46,681 bases of DNA from Flavonifractor sp. An112 (GTDB lineage Bacteria > Bacillota > Clostridia > Oscillospirales > Oscillospiraceae), in the NCBI RefSeq assembly GCF_002161085.1, contig NZ_NFLU01000019.1, forward strand, positions 1-46,681, given 5' to 3'. The position numbers and the translations under genes were made by a program. Numbering within the stretch: position 1 is the first letter of the stretch; the number at the start of each line of letters is the position of its first letter. Positions 5,888-13,789 of the stretch are shown one piece after another. The notes beneath the pieces are model-generated. The model had not been told where the DNA came from. It made no database searches and was given only the letters and a program-made list of their open reading frames with translations.

Positions 5888-8587
5888 TCACCAACCGGTA
5901 CCCACCAGATTGCCGTGCCATCCGTCGGTCTCCAGCGTGATAAAACCGCAGCGGCCGTACTCATAAGCCCCCTTTGGTACCGATGGGTCGTTTCCGGTAT
6001 ATTCCCCGGTGTTGCCCGCCATGGAGTGATTCAAGGCGTCCTCGTTCTCCGGCACAAAGATAGTGGTCAGATAGAAGGGATAGACGTTGTCCGGCAGGTC
6101 CTCAAAAGCGGGGATATCATCTTCCGCGGGGCTGACGATGCACTGGACATAGGTCCAGCAGAAGCTGCTGCCGGAACTGGCCTGGAGGTGGCGCTCCTCC
6201 AATGCGGTACAGTGGGCCTTGGCTGCCGCCAGATAATCCTGGCCGGTATTGGGAATGACGATTTGATCCTGCTGATCGTAGTTGCCCCCCAGCGCCTGGA
6301 ACTCCACTTCATCATACCAGCCCCGCAGAATCCGGTATACTTCCCGCTCCTCCACACTGTCTGGATTGAGCCATATCACACCGGAGCCGTCGTCATAGGC
6401 CGCCGCTGAAAGTCCCGCATAGGCGGTAAGGGTCCAGCCCGGCCCCGCCAGGGTCACTCCGTCCCCCTTGGGGGCCTCCTGCGCCGGGGTGCTGTACTTC
6501 CGCCAGGTGAGATCGGCCAGTCCGCTGTAATAGCCCTCACCATTATCGGTGTTCCAACAATCCTTCAGCGCTTCACCAGCTTGACCGCCCTCAGGCAGCA
6601 GGGTAAGGGTAAGGGGCGTCTCGCCACAGGTCACTCCGGAGAGCAGACTTGCCGAGGTTTGAGCCGGGGTGATCCGGCTGTCCGGCGTAAAACTCTCCGC
6701 CATGAGAGCCAGCACCTTTGGTGCGGCAACGGCAGTGATGGTGAGCGGCTGGCCATCGGTGCCGCCGTCCTGCCATTGGATGGTAATCCTCCAGCAGCCC
6801 TCTGCCCCCTCCACATAGTAGTAACGGTAGTTCCAGCCGTCCCCCTGGGCCTCAAAGACTCGTCCGCTGTCACCGGCAGGGGTCATGCCTCGGGTATCCC
6901 CAGCCAGATAGTCGGCCAGGTTGGTCTTGGTATAGTCCACCGTAATGGCAGAGCCGGTGTCGTATTCGGACACCCATACGCTGTGGACAGGGTCCGCCGA
7001 CGTCTGCTTCCACGCCACCACCGGGATGTAGAGATACCAGCCGTCTCCGTCATAGCGGTGTACCGGGATATTGATATTCTCTTCTCCGCTGGGACCGAGA
7101 TCCAGCACACTCCATTCCTCCACATAGGGAGGCAGATCCAGGCCCTTTTCCGCTACATACCAGTCGTAGATGGCCTCCTCATAGCTGTTGTGGTAGCCGT
7201 AGAAGTCCAGATTGTCATTGACCGGCTGGTCATAGAGGACATTGTAGCTGCCGTCGGGATAGCGCAGAGCAACGATGTTGTGTCCCCCCTGGCCCTCCAG
7301 GTCAAACCAGCCGTCCTCCTCGTACATCCCACCCACCAGGGCGATATCCTCCGCAGGGGCATCGATCTGCACCAGATAGTTGAAGGTCCAGGCCTCCAGG
7401 GTGCCCTCGGGAGCCAGCCCCTCCAACTCTCCCTGCTTGTCCAACCAGGCCAGCTTGGTACTGGTGACCTGGGCGGTGGCCTCCTCGGTGGTAGCTGTCC
7501 CGTTGGAGAATTTATAGTAGGTTACCTCTTTGACACTGTCCAAGGTCTGCTGGGCAAAGTCCTCCACACTCTGATACTGCCCGCTGCCGCCGGTGTTCTG
7601 CCCAGCGGGGTTGGAGGCGCAGGCGGCGATGACCGCCACACAGGCCACCCCCGCCACCATGGATAGCCACACACGGGGCCGCTTCCACCGCAGCAGGTTG
7701 CGGATACGCCCCTTGGGGTCTCCCTCGCCGAAAGCCAGAGGAGTACCCGCGATGGTGAGCCGCCCGGTGGCCAGCGCCAGCAGGGAGGCCGAGTAGTCGG
7801 CCTTGACCCGCTCGCCCAGCTGCCGCACCACCGCTTCGTCGCATCGCATCTCCATGTCCTTGCCCGCCAGAATGAAGGCCGCCCACACCAGGGGGTTGAA
7901 CCAGTGGAGGCACAGGCCGGCAAAAGCCAGCACCTTTACCACATGGTCCCCGTGGCGGATGTGGTACCGCTCATGGCGGATGATGTAGCCCATCTCCCCC
8001 TGGGTCAGGGTGGAGGGCAGATAGATCCGGGGCCTTACCAATCCCAGCACAAATGGGGTGGAGATGTGGTCGGCCAGATAGATGTTGTCTCGCAAACGCA
8101 AGCTGCCCACCAGCCTACGCCGCAGCCGGAGCAGGGCGAAGATGCTGTACCCCGCCATGCCCAGCACGCCGGCCAACCACACCCAGGCCGCCACAGCGGC
8201 CCAGTCCACAGTGGAAGTAGCCTGCTGTTCCGGGACTACAGGAGCCAAGGAATCAGAGGCGGGTGTTTGGGGCTCCACCGGCACCTGCTCGGTCTGGGGC
8301 TGGATAGCCTCCGGCTGCCGCTGGGGCTGCACATAGGTGACGGTGCTCACCACCGGGCTTGCCTGTCTGGCCGGGGCATCCAGGGCCCCCAGCAGGGAGA
8401 TGCCGGAGGGCAGGGACACCGGACACAGAAGCCGGAAGAGCACCACCGCCCACAGGGCATAGGAAAAGACCTTTGGGGCCCGCTTCAGGGCCAGTCGGGC
8501 CGCTATCACACACAGGATCACGATACCCGCCGTGAGGCTCATGTTCAAAAGGGTCGGAAACAGCGTCTGAGATAAGAATGCCGTCAT
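5888..8587 (-). CDS. M56-family membrane metallopeptidase (BlaR1-like) with long ectodomain
   Basis: An 899-residue sensor-protease. Membrane segments are seen near residues 8-34, 41-58, 128-153 and 305-323. The zinc motif HERYH lies at 205-209, with the conserved 'MEMRCDEAVV' near 245-254 supplying the further acidic ligand. This is the BlaR1/MecR1 peptidase layout: signal sensed outside, repressor cleaved or inactivated inside. In place of the penicillin-binding domain of BlaR1 it has about 575 outer residues, rich in Asp, Gly, Trp and Tyr, not recognised as a beta-lactamase fold. ATG 8587 follows the BlaI-like gene by six bases with AGGGGGTGA upstream. What it senses is unknown. Confidence 0.85.
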   Translation of the reverse strand: MTAFLSQTLFPTLLNMSLTAGIVILCVIAARLALKRAPKVFSYALWAVVLFRLLCPVSLPSGISLLGALDAPARQASPVVSTVTYVQPQRQPEAIQPQTEQVPVEPQTPASDSLAPVVPEQQATSTVDWAAVAAWVWLAGVLGMAGYSIFALLRLRRRLVGSLRLRDNIYLADHISTPFVLGLVRPRIYLPSTLTQGEMGYIIRHERYHIRHGDHVVKVLAFAGLCLHWFNPLVWAAFILAGKDMEMRCDEAVVRQLGERVKADYSASLLALATGRLTIAGTPLAFGEGDPKGRIRNLLRWKRPRVWLSMVAGVACVAVIAACASNPAGQNTGGSGQYQSVEDFAQQTLDSVKEVTYYKFSNGTATTEEATAQVTSTKLAWLDKQGELEGLAPEGTLEAWTFNYLVQIDAPAEDIALVGGMYEEDGWFDLEGQGGHNIVALRYPDGSYNVLYDQPVNDNLDFYGYHNSYEEAIYDWYVAEKGLDLPPYVEEWSVLDLGPSGEENINIPVHRYDGDGWYLYIPVVAWKQTSADPVHSVWVSEYDTGSAITVDYTKTNLADYLAGDTRGMTPAGDSGRVFEAQGDGWNYRYYYVEGAEGCWRITIQWQDGGTDGQPLTITAVAAPKVLALMAESFTPDSRITPAQTSASLLSGVTCGETPLTLTLLPEGGQAGEALKDCWNTDNGEGYYSGLADLTWRKYSTPAQEAPKGDGVTLAGPGWTLTAYAGLSAAAYDDGSGVIWLNPDSVEEREVYRILRGWYDEVEFQALGGNYDQQDQIVIPNTGQDYLAAAKAHCTALEERHLQASSGSSFCWTYVQCIVSPAEDDIPAFEDLPDNVYPFYLTTIFVPENEDALNHSMAGNTGEYTGNDPSVPKGAYEYGRCGFITLETDGWHGNLVGTGW

Positions 8588-8593
8588 CTTAGG

Positions 8594-8953
8594 TCACCCC
8601 CTGTTCTCATCGATGAGCTGCTGTAACTGCGCGATCTCCTCCTGGGACAGTTTTTTCCGGCGGGTGAAGGCGGTGAGGAAGGCAGGCAGGGACCCGGAAA
8701 AAGTCTCCTCCACAAATTCCTCGCTCTGCCGGGCGTAGAACTCCTCTTTGGATACCAGGGCGGTCACCACCCCGTCCTGATTTTGAAAAATGCCCCGCTG
8801 GCACAGCCGCTTGAGCACCGTATAGGTGGTGGACTTCTTCCAGCCCAGGGCCTCCTCCGCCTGGCGCACCAGCTGGGTGGAGGTCATGGGTTCCCCCTGC
8901 CAAATGAGACCGGCAAAGCGGGACTCCACCGCCCCCAGTTTCCAATCGCTCAT
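8594..8953 (-). CDS. BlaI/MecI/CopY-family repressor
   Basis: A 119-residue winged-helix repressor. The N-terminal DNA-binding domain (about 1-75; 'STQLVRQAEEALGWKKSTTYTVLKRLCQRG') and the C-terminal dimerisation helices match the BlaI/MecI family in length and order. It is the first gene of a unit with the M56 protein, the classical repressor-sensor pair. Two adjacent palindromes cover its own promoter at 8993-9013, so autoregulation is expected. Release would follow cleavage triggered by the M56 partner; this is the family mechanism, not something visible here. Confidence 0.92.
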   Translation of the reverse strand: MSDWKLGAVESRFAGLIWQGEPMTSTQLVRQAEEALGWKKSTTYTVLKRLCQRGIFQNQDGVVTALVSKEEFYARQSEEFVEETFSGSLPAFLTAFTRRKKLSQEEIAQLQQLIDENRG

Positions 8954-8992
8954 AGGATCGCCTCCTTTGGTCTACTACTTGTCGTCCTCACC

Positions 8993-9024
8993 TGTAGTCT
9001 ACAGTCTATAGACCATTCTGTCAA
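8993..9024 (-). promoter_or_regulatory. Promoter and operator of the first BlaI/M56 operon
   Basis: On the minus strand TTGACA (9024-9019) and TAGACT (9001-8996) are exactly 17 bases apart. Two perfect palindromes abut: TGTAGTCTACA (8993-9003), over the -10 box, and GTCTATAGAC (9004-9013), inside the spacer. TACA/TGTA half-sites are typical of BlaI-family operators, so bound repressor would block polymerase directly. Confidence 0.8.
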
Positions 9025-9040
9025 TGACAATCCGGTTACA

Positions 9041-9232
9041 AAAAAGGGTCTGTTGCAAAATGTGCAGCTCGTACAAAGACCCGTCATTCCGAGAAAAACG
9101 GCCGCCCACCGGGCGGCCGTTTTTCGTGGGAATCCGCCCCTTTTGCCGGGGAAATGGATTGCCACGCCAGTGTGCGCACTGGCTCGCAATGACAGGTTTG
9201 TGCAAAACAGCTATTTTGCAACAGGCCCTTTT
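9041..9232. repeat. Nested palindromic repeat element (MITE/REP-like), about 192 bp
   Basis: The element is bounded by near-perfect inverted ends: 9041-9061 and 9213-9232 match at 19 of 20 positions (AAAAGGG[T/C]CTGTTGCAAAAT). Inside lie two units facing opposite ways. Each has a GTCATTsCGAG left part and CGTGGsAATCC right part around its own hairpin: unit 1 at 9083-9136, unit 2 at about 9156-9193 on the minus strand. There is no coding potential. It sits between the stop of the 9232-9768 gene and the promoter of the next operon. GTCATTGCGAG/CGTGGCAATCC repeats are scattered in many bacterial genomes; the mechanism of spread is not known to me. Confidence 0.7.
9094..9124. terminator. Perfect 14-bp hairpin with A and T flanks
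   Basis: AAAAACGGCCGCCC (9094-9107) and its complement (9111-9124) enclose a three-base loop. The A5/T5 flanks make it a functional-looking terminator in both directions. It forms the core of unit 1 of the surrounding repeat and would end the minus-strand operon 12068-9232 before the next promoter. Confidence 0.75.
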
Positions 9233-9768
9233 CAGGCAAATTTCTTCCGCAGGCGGAAGAGCTGCCAGATGATGCAGAACATGACGATGATCCATACCAC
9301 CAGCACACCCATCAGAATGAGGGTGCCCAGGGTATCCCATTCCTCCCAGGGCAGGGGCAGGAACATGAGGGTACGCAGCACCGCGTCCACATTGCGGCAG
9401 GTCCTCAGGCCGCCTCCGCTCTCCCCCGCCGCCTCCGCCAGAAGGGCCAGGTCGGTGAGCATCTGGAAGTGAAAATACAGGCCGATGCAGGTAAGCAGCG
9501 CATTCAGCAGGAAAAACTGCCCCATCAGTGTCTGTCCGGTGGCAAACACCGCCAGCCAGTCGGCCAGCTCCCTCGCTCCCAGCAGGATGCAGAAGGGTTT
9601 GAGCAGGGTCAGGTCCCGCAGCTGATCCCCCAGCAGGGTGATGGCGAAGAAAAAGAGCAGATAGCCCACCCAGTTGGGCAGAACGTTCAGGGTACCCAGG
9701 TTCAGATTCAGGTGGAGAAACACATAGCCCCAGGCAATTTTGGTCAGGCCACGATAGGTACTGCTCAT
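9232..9768 (-). CDS. Hypothetical integral membrane protein
   Basis: A 178-residue protein with about four to five hydrophobic segments, including 'VGYLLFFFAITLLGDQL', 'MGQFFLLNALLTCIGLYF' and 'LGTLILMGVLVVWIIVMFCIIWQLF', ending in a basic tail (RLRKKFA). I do not recognise the family. Its ATG overlaps the stop of the preceding M56 gene by four bases (ATGA), so it is translationally coupled and probably part of the same signalling unit. The gene ends at the edge of the repeat element. Confidence 0.7.
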   Translation of the reverse strand: MSSTYRGLTKIAWGYVFLHLNLNLGTLNVLPNWVGYLLFFFAITLLGDQLRDLTLLKPFCILLGARELADWLAVFATGQTLMGQFFLLNALLTCIGLYFHFQMLTDLALLAEAAGESGGGLRTCRNVDAVLRTLMFLPLPWEEWDTLGTLILMGVLVVWIIVMFCIIWQLFRLRKKFA

Positions 9769-11699
9769 GGGACCACCTCCTCCGGCAGAGCCACGCAGAT
9801 ATAGGTTCGATCCCCGTCCTCAACGGCCACCGCCAGGGCCTCTGGCATGGCGGTCAGGGTCATATTCTCGCCGCTGTATAAGCCGGTGCTCTTCCGCACC
9901 GGGTCCTCATCCGGCCCCACCGGATACAGGGTATACCGGTAGTCCGCCTGGGAAAGGGCGCGCTCCGGATCGGCGGACCGGGACATGAAGGCCAGCTCCA
10001 CCGGCACTTCCACAGGCTCCTCCGTCTGTCTCACAGTGACTCGGAGGGCAAAGCCGTCCTGCATCAAAGTAAACGGGGTATTGGGGCGGGGAGCCGGCTC
10101 GACCCAGCCGCTGGAGAGATAACCGACCAGTTGCTGCGGCCTGTAGGAGGATACGGTGCGGTCAATGCCCAGCTGCATCCGCAGGTCCACCTCCACCCGA
10201 AGGGTGGCTGTCTCCGCCACGTAGGTGGTGCCGGGGGTGTTCAAATTCCGGGGGAGCCACCGGGGCGCCCCGTCCTCGGCGAATCCCATCCAGCTCTCCA
10301 GTTCCCCCAGGGGAGTTACCGTCCAGAATTCTCCCTCCGGACGGACCGCCACCTGCTGGACGGCCACGCCTTTGGTCTCATCTCCCTCCAGAGGAACGAA
10401 AAACAGGGTGCCGGTGTAGCCGCCCGCTCCATCGGCCAGCAGGTTCATCACCGACCACTCCGCCTGCCAGGCGGGCCGGGTCCAGCGATAACCCAGGTCC
10501 GAAAAGGGGGAGGCGTACAGGTCCACCTCCTCAAAGGGTTCCTCCACCGCCTGGACCACCTGGGCCCGTTCCTCCTCCGGGGTCACCATGGCAAAATACA
10601 CCGGACTGTCGCACAGCACCGCCTTGGCGTAGGTGTCCAGCGCTCCGGCCACAGTGGTGGGCCGGTTGAGCATGGCGGCGGTCATTGCAAAACTCCCCCG
10701 CTGGTCATACTCAGGCACCGCCACCGCCCCGCCGGTGCCCGCCAGACAGGTCACCGCCAATACCACCGCCACGCACCGGGCCCCTAAAGCCACCCCTCTG
10801 GGGTAACGCTTGAACCGGGCAATGGCTCCGATTCGGTCCTTGATGTTGCGGCCTCCGTTGGCCATGGAGGTGGTACCCGGCGCCCGGGCATATTTGTCCT
10901 CTGCCATGGACAGGAGGATCACGCCGTATTCCCGCCGCTGCTCCCCCTCCAGCCGTTCCAGCACCCGCTGGTCGCACAGTGCCTCGCTGTCGTTCTGGGC
11001 CCGGTTCCAGCAGTACCACAGCAGGGGGTTGCACCAGTGGAGGCAGCGCAGCAGGCAGATCCCCACGCCGGCCCACAAATCCCCATATTTCAGGTGGAGC
11101 AGCTCGTGGAGGAGCACCTTGTCATCCACCGCCCGCTCCGGCAGCACCAGCACCGGGGAGAGCGGCCCGCACACAAAAGCGCTCTCCGCCGCCGCCAGCA
11201 CAACCACTCGCTTGGGCACCTTCAGGCCGTACCTCACCGCCACCCGCTCCAGCTGGGCTGTCACCTCAGGTGCGGGGGCCTTTCCCCGGGCCACCTTCCG
11301 GCGCAGAGCCACATAGGTCAGCAAAAACCATAGCAGAGTAAGGACCACCCCGGCCACATAAATGATAAAAAGCCAGTCGGTCACACTGGTGGGCATGACA
11401 GGCCGGAGCAGCAGGACGGGGGCCACCACCTCCGTCAGCGTATAGGGCTGGGTGAGGGTGGAGGACAGTTTGGCCTCCACCGTCAGTCTGGCGGTCTCCA
11501 GCGCCATCCGCCCCTCCGGCAGGAGGGACCGGCCCAGCAGCCCGGCAGGCAGCAATACCCGCAGGGCCAGAATGACCCACACTCCATACTGCCACCGGGG
11601 AGACAATTTGTCCAAAAAGAGCCGCTTGGCAATGAGCAGCACCGCCGCCGCCACCGAGGCGGTAAGGGTCTGCATCAAAAAGGCCCAGATGTTTTCCAT
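9765..11699 (-). CDS. Second M56-family metallopeptidase (BlaR1-like)
   Basis: A 644-residue membrane protease-sensor. Hydrophobic segments occur near residues 8-24, 38-56, 108-131 and about 308-326. The zinc motif HELLH is at 198-202, followed by 'HWCNPLLWYCWN' and 'EALCDQRVL', the usual M56 sequence of motifs. About 300 outer residues follow the last helix and are unlike those of the first module, so the two systems probably sense different signals. ATG 11699 lies three bases after the stop of its BlaI-like partner. A membrane protein gene is coupled downstream. Confidence 0.85.
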   Translation of the reverse strand: MENIWAFLMQTLTASVAAAVLLIAKRLFLDKLSPRWQYGVWVILALRVLLPAGLLGRSLLPEGRMALETARLTVEAKLSSTLTQPYTLTEVVAPVLLLRPVMPTSVTDWLFIIYVAGVVLTLLWFLLTYVALRRKVARGKAPAPEVTAQLERVAVRYGLKVPKRVVVLAAAESAFVCGPLSPVLVLPERAVDDKVLLHELLHLKYGDLWAGVGICLLRCLHWCNPLLWYCWNRAQNDSEALCDQRVLERLEGEQRREYGVILLSMAEDKYARAPGTTSMANGGRNIKDRIGAIARFKRYPRGVALGARCVAVVLAVTCLAGTGGAVAVPEYDQRGSFAMTAAMLNRPTTVAGALDTYAKAVLCDSPVYFAMVTPEEERAQVVQAVEEPFEEVDLYASPFSDLGYRWTRPAWQAEWSVMNLLADGAGGYTGTLFFVPLEGDETKGVAVQQVAVRPEGEFWTVTPLGELESWMGFAEDGAPRWLPRNLNTPGTTYVAETATLRVEVDLRMQLGIDRTVSSYRPQQLVGYLSSGWVEPAPRPNTPFTLMQDGFALRVTVRQTEEPVEVPVELAFMSRSADPERALSQADYRYTLYPVGPDEDPVRKSTGLYSGENMTLTAMPEALAVAVEDGDRTYICVALPEEVVP

Positions 11700-11702
11700 G
11701 GA

Positions 11703-12068
11703 TCACACCTCCATGTCGTCCAGCAGCTTCCGCAGCTCCTCCCGCTCCTGGGCAGTCAGCTTCTCCTCCTTCAAAAAGGCGGCCACCAGCTTGCCCGCCG
11801 AGCCCTGATACACCCGGTCCAGCAGGCCCCGCCGCTCCTGAGCGGCGCAGGACTCCCGGTCCACCGCCGCCCGGTAGCGGTGGGGCGCCTGGGTCTTGTC
11901 AATGGTCACCAAACCTTTTGCCTCCATCCGGGTCAGGTAGGTAAGCACCGTGTTGCGGCTCCAGCCGGTGGCGGGCCGCAGCACCTCCACCGCCTCGCCC
12001 AGAGCCAGCCCATCCGGCGACGTCCACAGGGTCTCCAGCACCCGCCACTCCTTGTCACTCAGCTTCAT
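11703..12068 (-). CDS. Second BlaI/MecI/CopY-family repressor
   Basis: A 121-residue winged-helix repressor (MKLSDKEWRVLETLWTSPDG..., then 'WSRNTVLTYLTRMEAKGLV'), with a helical C-terminal half ending 'LTAQEREELRKLLDDMEV'. The start at 12068 has GGAGGGG upstream; the longer frame to 12143 would begin upstream of the -35 box and is rejected. Together with the M56 and membrane genes downstream it forms a three-gene operon. Its promoter is buried in a 44-bp palindrome, pointing to tight autoregulation. Confidence 0.92.
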   Translation of the reverse strand: MKLSDKEWRVLETLWTSPDGLALGEAVEVLRPATGWSRNTVLTYLTRMEAKGLVTIDKTQAPHRYRAAVDRESCAAQERRGLLDRVYQGSAGKLVAAFLKEEKLTAQEREELRKLLDDMEV

Positions 12069-12076
12069 CTCCGCCC

Positions 12077-12131
12077 CTCCTACAGCTGTAGTATCTACAT
12101 AGATACTACAGCTGTAGGAGTATAATGTCAA
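12077..12131 (-). promoter_or_regulatory. Promoter of second BlaI operon inside a 44-bp palindrome
   Basis: Positions 12077-12097 and 12100-12120 are exact reverse complements (21 bp each, two-base centre). The palindrome holds two copies of CTACAGCTGTAG (12080-12091 and 12106-12117), 26 bp centre to centre. On the minus strand TTGACA (12131-12126) and TAGTAT (12108-12103) are 17 bases apart, so one dyad covers the -10 and the other the start region and ribosome site. The same geometry is used by the first BlaI module. Confidence 0.85.
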
Positions 12132-12191
12132 CACTTTCGCCAAATTTTCCGCAAACAGAAAAAAAGCCTACAGACCGTCCCGGAATTGTGG

Positions 12192-12197
12192 TACAAT
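12192..12197 (+). promoter_or_regulatory. Candidate extended -10 for the DUF1846 gene
   Basis: TACAAT at 12192-12197 is preceded by TGG (extended -10 form) about 45 bases before the ATG at 12242. No convincing -35 is seen. Confidence 0.4.
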
Positions 12198-12241
12198 AAC
12201 CGTTGAGTGAAAAATGATATGAGAAGGGACGGAGACCGGAA

Positions 12242-13726
12242 ATGGACAAAATCGGGTTTGACAATCAAAAATATCTGGAGCTCCAGTCGGCGCACATCCG
12301 GGAGCGGATTCGCAAGTTCGACAACAAGCTCTACCTGGAATTTGGCGGCAAGCTGTTTGACGATTATCACGCCTCCCGGGTACTGCCCGGCTTTGAGCCG
12401 GACAGCAAGATCCGGATGCTGAAGGAGCTGCGGGATTCGGTGGAGGTGGTCATCGCCATCTGCGCCAATGACATTGAGAAAAATAAGGTCCGGGGCGACC
12501 TGGGTATTACCTACGATGTGGACGTGCTGCGGCTCATCGACGCTTTCCGGGGCCAGGGCCTACTGGTGGGCAGCGTGGTCATCACCCAGTACGCCGGCCA
12601 GCCCGCCGCCGACGCCTTCCAGCGCCGGATGGAACACCTGGGCGTCAAGACCTATCTGCACTATCCCATTGCCGGTTACCCCCACAACACCACCCTCATC
12701 GTCAGCGACGAGGGCTACGGCAAAAACGACTATATCGAGACCCAGCGGCCTCTGGTGGTGGTCACCGCCCCCGGCCCCGGCAGCGGCAAGATGGCGGTGT
12801 GCCTGTCCCAGCTGTACCACGAGTACAAGCGAGGCGTGAAGGCGGGCTACGCCAAGTTTGAGACCTTCCCCATCTGGAATCTACCCCTCCAGCACCCGGT
12901 GAACCTGGCCTACGAGGCCGCCACCGCCGACCTGGGGGATGTGAACATGATCGACCCCTTCCACCTGGCCGCCTACGGGGAGACCACGGTGAACTACAAC
13001 CGGGACGTGGAGATCTTCCCCGTCCTCTCCGCCATGTTTGAGAAGATCATGGGAGAGTGTCCCTACAAGTCCCCCACCGATATGGGCGTGAATATGGCGG
13101 GCAAGTGCATTGTGGACGACGACGCGGTGTGTGCCGCCGCCCGGCAGGAGATCGTCCGCCGGTACTACACCGCCCTGTGCGACCGCCGCATCGGCACCGC
13201 CACCGACGATCTGGTGTACAAGCTGGAGACCGTCATGCAGCAGGCCCATGTGGATGTGTCCATCCGGTCTGTGGTGGCCGCCGCCGCCCAGGTGGCCGAG
13301 GAGACCGGCAACCCCGCCGGAGCCATCGAGCTGCCCGACGGCGAGGTAGTCACCGGTAAGACCACCGATCTGATGGGCGCCTCCTCCGCCACCCTGCTCA
13401 ACGCCCTCAAGCGGCTGGCAGGCATCGACCACGAGCACCACCTGATCTCCCGTGAGGCTCTGGAGCCCATCCAGCAGGTGAAGGTCCACCACCTGGGCTC
13501 GGTGAATCCCCGGCTCCACTCTGACGAGATTCTCATTGCCCTGGCCATCTCCGCCACCACCAATCCTCTGGCCAAGCAGGCGCTGGATCAGCTCTCCGCC
13601 CTGCGGGGGTGTGAGGCCCACTCCTCCGTCATCCTCTCTCCCGTGGACTCCCACACCTACAGCCGTCTGGGTCTGCGCCTCACCTGCGAACCCCAGTATG
13701 AGACCAATAAGCTGTATCACAAATGA
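12242..13726 (+). CDS. DUF1846 (UPF0371) family protein
   Basis: A 494-residue cytoplasmic protein that matches the DUF1846 family across its full length. Characteristic stretches include 'FDNQKYLELQSAHIRERI', 'GKLFDDYHASRVLPGF', 'TAPGPGSGKMAVCLSQLYHE' (a P-loop-like turn near residue 180) and 'NYNRDVEIFPVL'. The family is widespread in Firmicutes; structures exist but no reaction is established. It is a single-gene unit with its own terminator. GGAG lies seven bases before the ATG. Confidence 0.9.
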   Translation: MDKIGFDNQKYLELQSAHIRERIRKFDNKLYLEFGGKLFDDYHASRVLPGFEPDSKIRMLKELRDSVEVVIAICANDIEKNKVRGDLGITYDVDVLRLIDAFRGQGLLVGSVVITQYAGQPAADAFQRRMEHLGVKTYLHYPIAGYPHNTTLIVSDEGYGKNDYIETQRPLVVVTAPGPGSGKMAVCLSQLYHEYKRGVKAGYAKFETFPIWNLPLQHPVNLAYEAATADLGDVNMIDPFHLAAYGETTVNYNRDVEIFPVLSAMFEKIMGECPYKSPTDMGVNMAGKCIVDDDAVCAAARQEIVRRYYTALCDRRIGTATDDLVYKLETVMQQAHVDVSIRSVVAAAAQVAEETGNPAGAIELPDGEVVTGKTTDLMGASSATLLNALKRLAGIDHEHHLISREALEPIQQVKVHHLGSVNPRLHSDEILIALAISATTNPLAKQALDQLSALRGCEAHSSVILSPVDSHTYSRLGLRLTCEPQYETNKLYHK

Positions 13727-13735
13727 GTTTAGAAC

Positions 13736-13772
13736 AAAAAATGGGTGCTGTCTGTTGACAGCACCCATTTTT
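13736..13772. terminator. Bidirectional intrinsic terminator
   Basis: A perfect 16-bp stem (AAAAATGGGTGCTGTC and complement) with a TGTT loop and T-tails on both strands. It ends the DUF1846 gene and the convergent lipoprotein gene. Confidence 0.93.
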
Positions 13773-13789
13773 AATGTCTGTATCTGGGA

